Positions 9,061 to 18,300 are shown, numbered from the stretch's first letter. The stretch: 64,000 nucleotides of DNA from an uncultured Alphaproteobacteria bacterium (GCA_904501925.1 CAJGCO010000006.1:1-64000), one strand, 5' to 3'. Numbers and translations: made by a program. The notes: generated from the sequence alone by a model not told the origin.

Positions 9061-9961
9061 TGAAGAAGTTGTTAGTAGATGTGGTTTTGTGACATTGCTT
9101 GGTGCGCCTAATGCAGGCAAATCAACTTTAACAAATAATTTTGTGGGCTCTAAGGTTAGTATTGTTTCGCCAAAGGCTCAAACAACTAGAACAACGGTTA
9201 AAGGGATTGGTATTTTTGAAAATACTCAAATTATCTTTTTGGATACTCCTGGTATTTTTAAGCCTAAACGTAGGTTAGATAGAGCTATGGTTAATTCTGC
9301 ATGGAGTGGGGTTAATGATGGGGATATTACTGCGCTTTTGGTTGATGCTAGACGTGGTTTTGATGATGAAACAAAGTCAATTATTGCAAAATTAAAAGAA
9401 AATGGCATGAGTGCTGTTTTGGTTTTAAATAAGGTTGATTTGGTTAATGATGAAAAATTGTTGGGCTTGTGTGCTCAACTTAATAAAGAATTTGAATTTG
9501 TTGAAACATTTATGATTTCTGCATTAGATGGTAAAGGAACTGATGAGTTTTATAAATATTTGGCAGATAATTTACCGGTTAGTCCTTGGTATTATCCTGA
9601 AGAACAAATGTCTGATTTGCCATTGAAGTTGTTATCTGCAGAAATTGTTAGAGAAAAGTTGTTTTTGTATTTGCATCAAGAATTGCCATATGCAATTACT
9701 GTTGAACCAGAACTTTGGGAAAGACGTGAAGATGGTTCTATTAGGGCTGAGATGACTATTTATGTGGAACGTGATGGGCAAAAACAAATTGTTTTGGGTA
9801 AATCTGGTTCTATGATTAAGAAAATTGGACAATCTGCTAGAAAAGAGTTGGAAGAATTGTTAGAAGAGCGTATTCATTTATTTTTGTTTGTAAAAGTACG
9901 TCAAAATTGGGGAGATGACCCAGCTCGTTATAGTGATTGGAATTTGCAATTTAATAGCTAA
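9053..9961 (+). CDS. era: GTPase Era
   Basis: Era binds the 3' end of 16S rRNA and helps 30S assembly. The G domain shows G1 GAPNAGKST near residue 17, G3 DTPGIF near 64, and G4 NKVDL near 125. The C-terminal KH domain, RDGQKQIVLGKSGSMIKKIGQ, lies near 240-262. At 302 aa it is full length. It starts within the end of rnc, implying translational coupling. A hairpin follows at 9995-10026. Confidence 0.96.
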   Translation: MSNEEVVSRCGFVTLLGAPNAGKSTLTNNFVGSKVSIVSPKAQTTRTTVKGIGIFENTQIIFLDTPGIFKPKRRLDRAMVNSAWSGVNDGDITALLVDARRGFDDETKSIIAKLKENGMSAVLVLNKVDLVNDEKLLGLCAQLNKEFEFVETFMISALDGKGTDEFYKYLADNLPVSPWYYPEEQMSDLPLKLLSAEIVREKLFLYLHQELPYAITVEPELWERREDGSIRAEMTIYVERDGQKQIVLGKSGSMIKKIGQSARKELEELLEERIHLFLFVKVRQNWGDDPARYSDWNLQFNS

Positions 9962-9985
9962 ATTATAACTTTAGTTTGTTGGTTT

Positions 9986-10026
9986 AAAAAAGGAAGCCCC
10001 CAGTTAGCAAAAGCTAAAAGGGGGCT
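9986..10026 (-). terminator. hairpin terminator between era and 10033 gene
   Basis: AGCCCCC (9995-10001) pairs with GGGGGCT (10020-10026), with an inner TTAGC/GCTAA helix. The U-rich tail is on the minus strand, so it best serves the gene at 10033; it may also stop era transcripts. Confidence 0.75.
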
Positions 10027-10032
10027 GATTTG

Positions 10033-10302
10033 TTACTTGTCGTTGTTGGTTTCGTCGCAACTAAAATCGAAGATTTCAGCAGTTGCGAACTCATTGAGTT
10101 CTTGTTTCAGGGGTTTGGGACCTAGGATATAGGCCATCACCATGAAAAACATGCCTATTGTTGATAGGAATGCAACACCAAGAATTACAAGGATTGCATT
10201 GCCGTCGATAGCGCTTTCGATACCACCACCAATCATTAAAATGGCGAACGACATTACGTAACTGCGCAGAGAAAGTTTCTGCAAGATTTGCTTCTTTTCC
10301 AT
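10033..10302 (-). CDS. small two-helix membrane protein, unknown
   Basis: This is an 89-residue protein when begun at the ATG at 10302 (MEKKQILQKLSLRSYVM). The open frame continues upstream to 10476, but that part looks non-coding. Two hydrophobic segments, around residues 16-34 and 38-62, suggest an inner-membrane hairpin with a short acidic, soluble tail (FDFSCDETNNDK). I do not recognise a family. The start lacks a strong Shine-Dalgarno, so the exact 5' end is uncertain. Confidence 0.5.
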   Translation of the reverse strand: MEKKQILQKLSLRSYVMSFAILMIGGGIESAIDGNAILVILGVAFLSTIGMFFMVMAYILGPKPLKQELNEFATAEIFDFSCDETNNDK

Positions 10303-10513
10303 AACTTGTATATTTGAAAGGTTTGAGGTAACTACATTACTATTATCCAAACCTTCACAATAAGTATATGAGATAAACTCAAAACTTAAATTATGAAAAC
10401 CCAGAATAATAACAAAGTAATTACTAAAAAAATATTTAATCAATGTAATTGTATCATATTTTTTGAGGTGATGCAAGAAAAAAAGGAATGGGGAAAATGT
10501 ATTGGTGTTGGGG

Positions 10514-10542
10514 TTGAAAAATTAAAAAGAAATTGTTATATT
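10514..10542 (+). promoter_or_regulatory. sigma70 promoter upstream of 10574 gene
   Basis: TTGAAA (10514-10519) and TATATT (10537-10542) are separated by 17 bp, about 25 nt upstream of an AGGAGG Shine-Dalgarno. Confidence 0.6.
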
Positions 10543-10573
10543 TGTTAAAGGATTTGTTTTTTAGGAGGAAATT

Positions 10574-11026
10574 ATGAAAATATGTAAGAATGAGCTTTTG
10601 TTGCTAGGAGGTATGTACCAAGTAGTGGCGATAATGTTATCTTTGTTTAATACGGAAGTTGCATATATTACCAGTGGTGTTTTATATATATTGTTTTGGA
10701 TTGCTGTTTTTTCGTTGTCTATGGCGTTTGTTTCATCTTGGGGATTTGTTTATAAGATTAATAATATGATGCCTAGGTTGTCGGTGTTTTTGGCCTCAAT
10801 CGGGTGGATACCTTATTTTACGATATTTTATGCGTTGTTGTCGGTTGTGGTGGATTATATTGTGACTGGCTCTGATAGTGTTACGGTGTTTTTAAATAAT
10901 TATATGCCGGTATATCAAGTATATCAGGCGGCTGTGATTTTATCTTTATTATATGCATCTTATAAGGTGTTTTATAAAAAAGAAGATTTGGTTATGAGTT
11001 GTTATAATTATAATCAAAACGTATAA
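10574..11026 (+). CDS. four-helix membrane protein, unknown
   Basis: A 150-residue protein with a strong AGGAGG ribosome-binding site and its own promoter and terminator, so it is probably expressed. About four hydrophobic segments cover most of the chain (near residues 8-25, 32-58, 68-92 and 112-130), with a short polar C-terminus. I see no motif that identifies a family. It stands alone between the small membrane protein at 10033 and ymdB, both on the opposite strand. Confidence 0.6.
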   Translation: MKICKNELLLLGGMYQVVAIMLSLFNTEVAYITSGVLYILFWIAVFSLSMAFVSSWGFVYKINNMMPRLSVFLASIGWIPYFTIFYALLSVVVDYIVTGSDSVTVFLNNYMPVYQVYQAAVILSLLYASYKVFYKKEDLVMSCYNYNQNV

Positions 11027-11046
11027 ATTGTCTGTTGATTAGAAAA

Positions 11047-11081
11047 AAAAGCTCAATGATGCGATGTCGTTGGGCTTTTTT
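11047..11081 (+). terminator. rho-independent terminator of 10574 gene
   Basis: AGCTCAATGA (11050-11059) pairs with TCGTTGGGCT (11067-11076) with two wobbles and is followed by a T-run. Confidence 0.85.
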
Positions 11082-11137
11082 GTTGTATTGGGGGAAATTA
11101 AATTTTAAAATAGGTTAATTTGTTAGATGTAGTGAAT

Positions 11138-11935
11138 TTAAGATTGGGAGTAAACTTCTTTGATTTGGGTGATGTTGTCAACAAGGCCGTTGTTGTTTAC
11201 GTCTATTAATACGCCCCAGATTGTGTGTTCTTTGCCATTGGCTGGGGTTAGGCGATTTTGAATTGTATGTTTATCGGCTAAGCGTTCAATAGGTGCTTGG
11301 GGATCGAAGCCTAATATGGAATTAAAATCACCGCACATTCCAACATCTGTAATATAACCGGTGCCTTGAGCTAAAATTCTAGCATCGGCAGTTGGAACAT
11401 GAGTGTGAGTGCCTGCAACAAGGCTAACTTTTCCATCTAAATAAAAACCTAAGGCTAGTTTTTCAGATGTGGCCTCTGCGTGTATATCAACAACAATGGC
11501 ATCAACGTTTTTGCCTAGTTTGTAGATTTTTAGTAAATCATCTAGAGGGTCAATGATGCTATTTGCTGGTGACATATATAGACGGCCGAGAACTTGGGCT
11601 ATAAGAATTTTTTTGCCATTAACTTCTAGTATTTGTGCGCCTTTTCCAGGGAGGTTTTCTGGATAGTTAAGAGGGCGAATGATTTTTTTACATTCATCTA
11701 AAAATGGATATATATCGCGATGTTCCCAGGTGTGGTTGCCAAGAGTTATGCCATCAACGCTGTTTTCTAGTAATTCTTTGGCAATGCTAGCGCTTAAACC
11801 GAAACCATGGGCTGCGTTTTCGGCATTTACAATGACAACGTCTATGTTGTATTTGGCTTTTAGTTCTTTGATGTGTTTGTTAATAACAGAACGGCCAGCA
11901 CGACCAACTAAATCACCACAATATAAAATTTTCAA
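11138..11935 (-). CDS. ymdB: YmdB-family metallophosphoesterase (TIGR00282)
   Basis: Members are calcineurin-like phosphodiesterases, shown in Bacillus to hydrolyse cyclic nucleotides. Metal-binding motifs are clear: GDLVGRAGR near residue 7, NAENAAHGFG near 37, GNHTWEH near 66, DIHAEATSEK near 150, and GTHTHVPTAD near 175. I place the start at a TTG at 11935, preceded by AAAGGA, giving 265 aa, the family norm. The longer frame to 12043 runs back through 6S RNA sequence. In related bacteria this gene follows zapA, 6S RNA and 5-formyltetrahydrofolate cyclo-ligase; the cyclo-ligase is missing here. Confidence 0.88.
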   Translation of the reverse strand: MKILYCGDLVGRAGRSVINKHIKELKAKYNIDVVIVNAENAAHGFGLSASIAKELLENSVDGITLGNHTWEHRDIYPFLDECKKIIRPLNYPENLPGKGAQILEVNGKKILIAQVLGRLYMSPANSIIDPLDDLLKIYKLGKNVDAIVVDIHAEATSEKLALGFYLDGKVSLVAGTHTHVPTADARILAQGTGYITDVGMCGDFNSILGFDPQAPIERLADKHTIQNRLTPANGKEHTIWGVLIDVNNNGLVDNITQIKEVYSQS

Positions 11936-11954
11936 TGTATTGTATCCTTTGCAT

Positions 11955-12120
11955 AAAAAAAGAGGTGAACCGCCCGAACCGTAGTTGTTCGTCATTTCAT
12001 CCGATACCCGCAAGTTAAGGTGGGTACCATATAACAAGACCACGATCTTGACAGTGACAGTTCTCTAATAGATAATGTTGGCCCGGAGCTTATGCGGTAC
12101 CTACGCGATGGGCAGTTCAT
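11955..12120 (-). ncRNA. ssrS: 6S RNA (SsrS)
   Basis: 6S RNA mimics an open promoter and sequesters sigma70 RNA polymerase. On the minus strand the 5' end GAACTGCCC (around 12118) pairs with GGGCGGTTC (ending 11967), the long-range closing stem. An extended, imperfectly paired rod lies between, and CTCTTTTTTT follows as terminator. Immediate placement after zapA is the classical synteny. The ends are estimates from the closing stem. The GC content is clearly higher than the surroundings, as expected for a structured RNA. Confidence 0.85.
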
Positions 12121-12137
12121 TTATTTATATATGTATA

Positions 12138-12497
12138 TTACATGGATTTTAAATTAGTTGCAATAGATTTTATTAGCTCATTTAAAGAATTTATATTTTG
12201 ACTTAATTCTTCATCTAGTGTGTTGAGCTCATCGTTGCTTGCACCCATAATTGCTGTTGAAGAAGGTTGTGTAGGCATTGATGATGAATTGTTTTTCTTT
12301 TCTTCGCTAAGTTCATCAGCAACAAGAAGACCAACCATGGCAAGTAGGTGGTTTTCATTTACATGGCCAAGGGCAGAAACAAGGGCTTTGGCTTTTTCAT
12401 CTAATTGTCTGGATAGTTTGATGATGTGACCTTCTTGACCATTTTCACATAAAATAGCATATTCACGATTATTTATGTTAATGATAACTTGAGCCAT
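12138..12497 (-). CDS. zapA: Cell division protein ZapA
   Basis: ZapA crosslinks FtsZ filaments at the division site. The N-terminus MAQVIININNREYAILCENGQE followed by the helix IIKLSRQLDEKAKAL and the LLAMVGLLVADEL segment matches the family, with a low-complexity Asn/Ser/Thr linker and a C-terminal coiled-coil helix. Length 119 aa is normal. It lies directly downstream of the coiled-coil gene at 12499 (adjacent stop and start) and directly upstream of 6S RNA. Confidence 0.9.
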   Translation of the reverse strand: MAQVIININNREYAILCENGQEGHIIKLSRQLDEKAKALVSALGHVNENHLLAMVGLLVADELSEEKKNNSSSMPTQPSSTAIMGASNDELNTLDEELSQNINSLNELIKSIATNLKSM

Positions 12498-12498
12498 A

Positions 12499-12714
12499 TT
12501 ATTTATCCTCTACTGATTTTTCTAGAGTGTTGATTATTGTTTCTACTTTTTCTATTTTGTCTTTGATTTGTTGGTTGATTAGAAAAAGGTTTTGTGATAA
12601 TTTTTGATTAGTTGTAACGGCGCTGTTGCTTATTATTTTTAATTCTTCAGCACTTTGGTTAAGCTCTTTTAATGCTTTTAATGTTTTGGGAAAAAAATTC
12701 GCACTCTGTTCCAT
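12499..12714 (-). CDS. small coiled-coil protein upstream of zapA (DUF4164-like)
   Basis: A 71-residue, highly helical protein rich in Lys, Glu, Asn and Leu with heptad spacing (for example LKALKELNQSAEELK). In Alphaproteobacteria a short coiled-coil protein, annotated as DUF4164, commonly precedes zapA and is thought to help division. Position and character fit, but I cannot verify the family by sequence alone. GGAAG lies upstream of the ATG. The stop is one base before the zapA start, implying coupling. Confidence 0.65.
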   Translation of the reverse strand: MEQSANFFPKTLKALKELNQSAEELKIISNSAVTTNQKLSQNLFLINQQIKDKIEKVETIINTLEKSVEDK

Positions 12715-12797
12715 TTTTTTACTTCCGTTTATAAAAACAATATGTTATATAGTTTATTATATGAATAACATCACTTTTACAAGAAAGAAAAGAACTT

Positions 12798-13292
12798 ATG
12801 CAAAAGAATATTATATTTATAAGCCAAAAAAATGATGAATATCTTAAAAATTTGAATGAAGAGTGTTATGTGTTGGACACTGCAATAGATGAGGATTTTT
12901 GTAGAGAGTTTATGGTTTTGGCTCAAAAGAAAGATATTGTTGTTTTGTTTTGGGGCGAAAATGCTGTTGAGTGTGCTAAGAAATTTGGTGCTGACGGGGT
13001 GGTTTGTCAAGCAAATGATAAAGGTGTTAAAACCCAAGTTGAAGATTTAAGAAAGATTTTGGGTAAAAAGGCAGTTGTTGGTTTGGTGGCTAGGAATCGT
13101 AGACATGAGGCGATGGTTGTTTCTGAAGCAGAGCCTGATTTTGTGGTGTTTAAGGTGTGGAGTGATGGAATTGAAAAAACTAAAGAGTTGTTAGAATGGT
13201 ATTCGGATTTCTTTTTGATTCAATCTGTTGCTTGGGTGATTGATGAGGATATTGAAGAATCTACTTTGATGGCTGATTTTATTATGAAATAA
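12798..13292 (+). CDS. thiamine-phosphate-synthase-like (TenI/ThiE fold) protein
   Basis: A 164-residue protein with alternating beta and alpha segments. VVLFWGENAVECAKKFGADGVV followed by KKAVVGLVARNRRHEAM and EPDFVVFKVW resembles the half-barrel of the ThiE/TenI superfamily, in which the catalytic motifs are GADGVH and GxSxHxxxEA. Here H is retained in RRHEAM but other phosphate-binding residues look degenerate, and the chain is shorter than a true ThiE (about 210 aa). I read it as a non-catalytic or divergent member; it could be another TIM-barrel fragment. Alphaproteobacteria often carry such a paralogue. Confidence 0.5.
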   Translation: MQKNIIFISQKNDEYLKNLNEECYVLDTAIDEDFCREFMVLAQKKDIVVLFWGENAVECAKKFGADGVVCQANDKGVKTQVEDLRKILGKKAVVGLVARNRRHEAMVVSEAEPDFVVFKVWSDGIEKTKELLEWYSDFFLIQSVAWVIDEDIEESTLMADFIMK

Positions 13293-13386
13293 TGAAAAAA
13301 TAAATAAAAAATGCGATAAATCAGAGGGATAAATTATTTGATTTAAAAACATCTTGCATTTAAAAAAATATTTGTTAGAAAAAATT

Positions 13387-13422
13387 AAGAGGCGATTGAA
13401 TGTGTGGGAGAAATCGCCTCTT
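13387..13422 (-). terminator. bidirectional terminator between 12798 gene and ctrA
   Basis: AAGAGGCGATT (13387-13397) pairs with AAATCGCCTCTT (13411-13422). The better U-run is on the minus strand, after ctrA. Confidence 0.85.
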
Positions 13423-13439
13423 AATCCTTTTAATTGAAA

Positions 13440-14126
13440 CTATTTTTGTTCATCAGGATCTTTTAAAATGTATCCTCTGCCCCATACAGTTTCAATATAA
13501 TTCTTTCCGCCAGAAGCTTTTTCTAATTTTTTACGTAGTTTGCAAATAAATACGTCAATGATTTTTAGTTCTGGTTCGTCAATACCACCATATAAGTGAT
13601 TTAAGAATTGTTCTTTGTTTAAGGTTGAACCTTTGCGTAAAGATAACAATTCCATAATTCCATATTCTTTACCGGTTAAGTGTAAATCTTTGCCTGCAAC
13701 ACTAACTGTTTGTGTGTCGAGATTTACTTCAACAAGACCTGTTTGAATGATAGAGTTTGAGTGACCTTTTGAACGACGTACAATAGCTTGAATACGAGCA
13801 AGTAATTCGCTCTTATCAAAAGGTTTTGTAAGATAATCGTCTGCGCCAAAGCCTAAACCTTTTACTTTTTTATCTGGTTCATATAAACCTGATAAAATTA
13901 AAACAGGGGTTGTTACTTTTGCGTTTCTTAGACTTTTTAATACTTCATATCCATTCATGCCAGGTAAGTTTAAGTCAAGAATAATGATGTCGTAATCGTA
14001 TAATTTACCACAATCTAATCCATCTTCCCCATCATCAGTAGTATCAACAACCATTCCTTCTTTTTTAAGGATTGTTTCAACACTTTGAGATACCGCATAA
14101 TCATCTTCAATTAGCAAAACTCTCAT
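13440..14126 (-). CDS. ctrA: Cell-cycle response regulator CtrA
   Basis: CtrA is the master cell-cycle regulator of Alphaproteobacteria: an OmpR-class response regulator binding TTAA-N7-TTAAC sites. MRVLLIEDD begins at the ATG at 14126, preceded by GGAGAGG, giving 228 aa. The phosphoacceptor is Asp51 in IIILDLNLPGMNG. The winged-helix domain is almost textbook: HLTGKEYGIMELLSLRKG, FLNHLYGG, DEPELKIIDVFICKLRKKLE and ETVWGRGYIL. The C-terminus DPDEQK lacks the two terminal alanines that act as the ClpXP signal in Caulobacter CtrA. A palindromic candidate CtrA site lies in the ctrA-sodB gap. Confidence 0.96.
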   Translation of the reverse strand: MRVLLIEDDYAVSQSVETILKKEGMVVDTTDDGEDGLDCGKLYDYDIIILDLNLPGMNGYEVLKSLRNAKVTTPVLILSGLYEPDKKVKGLGFGADDYLTKPFDKSELLARIQAIVRRSKGHSNSIIQTGLVEVNLDTQTVSVAGKDLHLTGKEYGIMELLSLRKGSTLNKEQFLNHLYGGIDEPELKIIDVFICKLRKKLEKASGGKNYIETVWGRGYILKDPDEQK

Positions 14127-14205
14127 TTTATCCTCTCCATTATGTTTATTGTTGTGTATCATAATAATACATAAATTTTATTTGTGAATCATATATATTA
14201 GGGTT

Positions 14206-14221
14206 GTTAATAATTATTAAC
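14206..14221. promoter_or_regulatory. candidate CtrA-type operator between ctrA and sodB
   Basis: GTTAATAATTATTAAC is a perfect 16-bp palindrome in the divergent ctrA/sodB intergenic region. It reads as TTAA-N6-TTAAC, one base short of the canonical TTAA-N7-TTAAC spacing. A further TTAAC half-site lies at 14253-14257 inside the likely sodB promoter. This would allow CtrA autoregulation. Confidence 0.45.
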
Positions 14222-14237
14222 GAAATTATTTTTACTG

Positions 14238-14265
14238 TTGTAAAATAATTACTTAACTGTAATAT
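14238..14265 (+). promoter_or_regulatory. sigma70 promoter for sodB
   Basis: TTGTAA (14238-14243) and TAATAT (14260-14265) are spaced by 16 bp, about 35 nt before the sodB start. Confidence 0.55.
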
Positions 14266-14299
14266 TGTAGGTGTGAAAGTGCTTTTTTAGGAGAAAAAA

Positions 14300-14863
14300 A
14301 TGATAAATTTTATGGAATTTAATTATAGTGAGAAAAATTTTTTTAATGCGATTTCTGATAAGACGATTAGTTTTCATTATAATAAACATCTAAAAGCATA
14401 TGTAGATAAGACAAATGAGTTGATTGCTGGGAGCGATTTTAGCGAAATGACATTAGAAGATATCATATTGGCGAGCTATGATAAGCCTGAGTTTGTGGCG
14501 CTATATAATAATGCAGGGCAAGTATATAATCATAATGTTTATTTTAATTCATTTGGATTTAGTAAAAAAATAAATGATGATTTAAAATCGGAAATGATTA
14601 GAACATTTGGTTCTATGGAAAATTTAAAAGAGGAATTAGTGAAAGCATCTGTTGGGGTGTTTGGTAGTGGTTGGACTTGGTTGGTTAGGGATAAAAATAA
14701 TAATTTGAAAATTATGACAACAAGAAATGGTGATACGCCTCTTGTTTTGGGATATGAGCCATTGTTTAATATTGATGTTTGGGAGCATGCGTATTATCTT
14801 GATTATCAAAATTTGAGAAAAGTTTATGTTGAGAAATTTATAGATAATGTATTAGGGCTATAA
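14300..14863 (+). CDS. sodB: Superoxide dismutase (Fe type)
   Basis: SOD dismutates superoxide in the cytosol. Metal ligands are visible: His26 in FHYNKHLKAYV, a histidine in QVYNHNVYF near residue 77, and Asp and His in NIDVWEHAYYLDY near 160. The SGWTWLV block is present. The glutamine in NAGQVYNH is the second-sphere Gln typical of iron enzymes rather than manganese ones. AGGAGA precedes the ATG. Length 187 aa is slightly short of the usual 190-200. It is divergent from ctrA. A SOD alongside anaerobic metabolism fits an oxygen-tolerant anaerobe or facultative life. Confidence 0.93.
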   Translation: MINFMEFNYSEKNFFNAISDKTISFHYNKHLKAYVDKTNELIAGSDFSEMTLEDIILASYDKPEFVALYNNAGQVYNHNVYFNSFGFSKKINDDLKSEMIRTFGSMENLKEELVKASVGVFGSGWTWLVRDKNNNLKIMTTRNGDTPLVLGYEPLFNIDVWEHAYYLDYQNLRKVYVEKFIDNVLGL

Positions 14864-14928
14864 ATAGCTTGCATATTTAAAAAAAATAGGTTAGATGTTT
14901 TGATATTGTTGTTATGGAGTAAGTTTTA

Positions 14929-15153
14929 ATGAAAGCATATGTTGTTGTACTTTTAGGGTTATTGGTTAGCGCTTGTTCTTCTCAGACATATCCTTATGGT
15001 TTGAGTGAGGAAGAGTGGAAGTCTTTGTCTATTAGAGATCAGACCAAATTGAGACGTGATTTTTATTTTTATGAAAAAGGTTCAACAGCTTATGTTAATC
15101 CTCATTTGGAGATTGAAGGAAAAACTCCTGTAAAGAATAATTACGATATCTAA
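14929..15153 (+). CDS. small lipoprotein, unknown
   Basis: A 74-residue precursor with a clear lipoprotein signal peptide: a hydrophobic core YVVVLLGLLVSAC with Cys16 in the lipobox LVSAC. The mature part (SSQTYPYGLSEEEWKSLSIRDQTKLRRDF) is polar and probably helical and would be tethered to a membrane from the periplasmic side. I do not recognise the family; similar short YPYGLSEEEW-type lipoproteins could be an alphaproteobacterial conserved hypothetical. It has its own terminator at 15171-15206. Confidence 0.7.
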   Translation: MKAYVVVLLGLLVSACSSQTYPYGLSEEEWKSLSIRDQTKLRRDFYFYEKGSTAYVNPHLEIEGKTPVKNNYDI

Positions 15154-15170
15154 TTGTATTTAAAAGATAA

Positions 15171-15206
15171 AAAAGTCCTCTTTGGAGAAAAGGGGGCTTT
15201 TTTTTA
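15171..15206 (+). terminator. rho-independent terminator of 14929 gene
   Basis: AAAAGTCCTCTTT pairs with AAAGGGGGCTTT through several wobbles, followed by a T-run. The rest of the gap to 15378 is AT-rich and shows nothing else I can support. Confidence 0.75.
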
Positions 15207-15377
15207 ATTTAAAATTAAACTAAGTTTAAAAACGCAGATAATGGTTAAAATAGGGGTTAGAAATTAAAGAAATAATTTTTATAGTAATAAGTTGATAAGC
15301 GTGTTGATATTATACATTTGTTAATAAATGATGTTTTATGATTTACCATAAAGCAATTGTTTTAATGGTATAATTTT

Positions 15378-18300
15378 ATGAACTTGAAGGCAAAATTTTT
15401 ATTTTTTATTAGTTTTATCAGTGTGATAGGCTCTGCTGATGAAGGTTTTTGCGCTTCTCGTTTAACTCCTCAAGATTTTAATAGAATGTATTATATTGCA
15501 TCACTTGGGCGTGTTGATATATTAAGAAACGCCGTAAATAGGGGGATGAATATAAATACGGTTAATCAAAATGGTGATACAGGTTTGTGTATTGCTATTA
15601 AACGTAATAATCATGTGGCATTTGAAAGTTTTAGAAGAGCTGGTGCTAATGTAAAACATCCTTGCACAAACAAAATAAGGACACAATATGCTGCTTTTAT
15701 GGGTAGGCAAAATAGTAAACAGCAGATAGAAGCAAATAAAAAATATAAATCTTTGTATTACCCAGAAGAAGAGAATAAGTTGTTGCCATGGGTACTTGGT
15801 GGACTTGCTTTAGGTGGTGGCGCTCTTGCTTTTAGTGGCGGGGGCGGTGGTTATGCGCCATCTGGTGATAATGGTGAGAATATTACTCCTGTTGTGGCCG
15901 GTGATGGTTTGGGTACACTTTTGATTAATTATAAAAAATCAATTATTGATGGTCAGGGTGTTAATGGATTAGATATTGATGTAAGAAATAGTTTGCCACA
16001 GTCTAATATCAATAGCATACAGATGATTCCTAATATGCTTGATAATTTTTCTAATTTGTATAGTTATGCAGTGGCAAAAAATGGTGCTGGTTATATTAAT
16101 AAGGGAATTTTAAGTTTATATGATGGCACGATTGGTCTTTCTGCAACTGGTAATCAGAGTAATGTGACTAATAATAATAAAATTGATATTAACTCTGTAA
16201 ATGGTAGTATTGGGTTGGTTGCTAGTAATGGAAGTATTGCTAGTAATGGTCGTGATAAAAATGATTCATCGACAATAAATATTACATATAAAGGTACAAA
16301 GGCTGGGGCTGCTGTTATTGGTATGTATGCTGATACAAATTCTACTATTGAAAACTATGGAACAATTTTTGGTTCGACTGTTAGTATTCCGGTTAGTAAT
16401 GCAGGTGGAAAGAGTGGGATAGGCTTGCTTGCAACTGAAGAGGTTTTGGAAGAAGAAGGAACAGAAGAAGAAGAGACAGAGGAAAAAGAAGAAGAAAAGC
16501 CTGTTATAAATGCTAACTCTGGTACTATTCTTGGTATGGGTGTTTTTGATTTTTATACTGGAACAAACTTTAGCTCTCAGGTTATACGTGCGTTAAACTA
16601 TGGAGAAATAAATTTATCGGCTGGTTATAATGATTCAACAGATGCTTCTGTTAGCTTGATTGGTATGGGAAGTTTTCTTGATGATAATTTCTTGTATGGT
16701 ACAAGTAATCCTAATTTTGCTGAACAAATGATATTAAATAATATGGGGGATATTAAATTATCATATCAAGGAAAATATTTGTTAGCAGATAATGCATTGA
16801 AGCTTGGTGATGGTGGTTTGATTGGTATTAGAGCAGATGGTTCAACTGATGCATTAAATAATGGTAGTATAAATGATGCATTAAATAATGGTAGTATAAA
16901 TATTGATTTAAGAGCAACAAATTTGCCTCAAAATATTGATGTAGCTGCAGGAATGTTATCTGTTCATGGTGCAGATTTAACAAATAATGGAGAAATAACG
17001 ATATTGAATGCGGCTGATTCTGGTGGTGTTACTTATGGTATGGTGGCTACTACTGGTGATGGTTCTCAAACTAGAGTTTATAAATTTAAAGAGCCTTTAG
17101 TTAAGAATGATGGAACTATAAATATGCATGTAAGTAATTCTTATGGTATGGCTTCTTTTGCAGGTGGTAATGTTATAAATAATGGTACTATTAATTTAGG
17201 TATTGAAAAAGGTGATTCTAAATATACTAATAATTATGGTTTATATGCGGCTGGTACTGATAAGACTAGAGAAATTGAATTAGTTAATAAGGGAACTATT
17301 AATGTTAATTCAATTAATTCGGTTGCGATTATGAATGAGTTTTCTGGTTCTGTTGACTTGATTAATGATGGGGTGATTTATTTATCTAATAAGGCAACAA
17401 ACTCTAAGGTTTTTGGTGGTAATTTTTCTAAGGCAACTAACAATAGTTCAATAATGTATAAAGTTGGTAACTCTGAGAGTTTTTCTTATCCTGAACTTTC
17501 TGAAATTTCATATCCGGATGGAACAGTGGGATATGAGGATCCTATAGCTTTGACTATTAAAAATGCGCCAGTTGGTTCTGTTGTTGAGATTGCAAGCGAT
17601 GCAACAAAAGCAAAGCAGACTTTTGATAATAATGGTAATATTGTTATTGGTGATGAAAAGAAGATTGACGTTGATTATGGTGGTACGTTTGGTACGGCTG
17701 CAGTTAAAGTTTCTAATCAGGGCTCTGCATTTAATTATGGTGAAATTAAGCTTGTAAAATATGAGGAAGATACCGATCAATATAATACAGGATTATATTT
17801 AGATAGTAGTGCAACGGCAGAATCTTATGTTGAAAGCTATGGACTTATTGATGTTGATGCGCACTATTCAATTGGTATTAGAAATGATTCTGTGCCAGGA
17901 GCTGTGGCTAGAAATTTTGGAATAATAAATGCTGATGGTTTATATTCTGTGGGAATGGCTGCAACACAGGTTAATGCTACTGTATCAAATGGTTCTTATA
18001 ATAATAATGCAAATGCAAATATTAATGTAAATGCAAGTGGTGCTGCAGGTTTTTATTTAAACAATGGTAAAGCATATAATTATGGTACTATTAATCTTAA
18101 TACTAGTGGAACGAGAGCATTTTATGTTAGTGGTAAAAAAGCGCAAATATTAGAACATGGAACTATCTGGTATAATAGAGATGTGGAAGATATAATTTTT
18201 TATGTTGTTACTAATGGTGCATCTTTAGAGTTTGATGACTTAACTGCTAATGTTGATACATATACATTTGCTAAAGCATTAACAGGTGCTCAAGGGGTTG

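Noticed and set aside
10303..10476. 58-residue N-terminal extension of the 10033 protein
   Set aside because: Low-complexity, spacer-like sequence without a ribosome-binding site; the ATG at 10302 starts a compact two-helix protein.
11936..12043. 36-residue extension of YmdB
   Set aside because: It is encoded by 6S RNA and its terminator; the family begins at MKILYCGD, matching a TTG start.
15369..15374. TATAAT just before the autotransporter ATG as its -10 box
   Set aside because: It would place the transcription start at or after the start codon and no -35 box is at the right distance; probably chance in AT-rich DNA.
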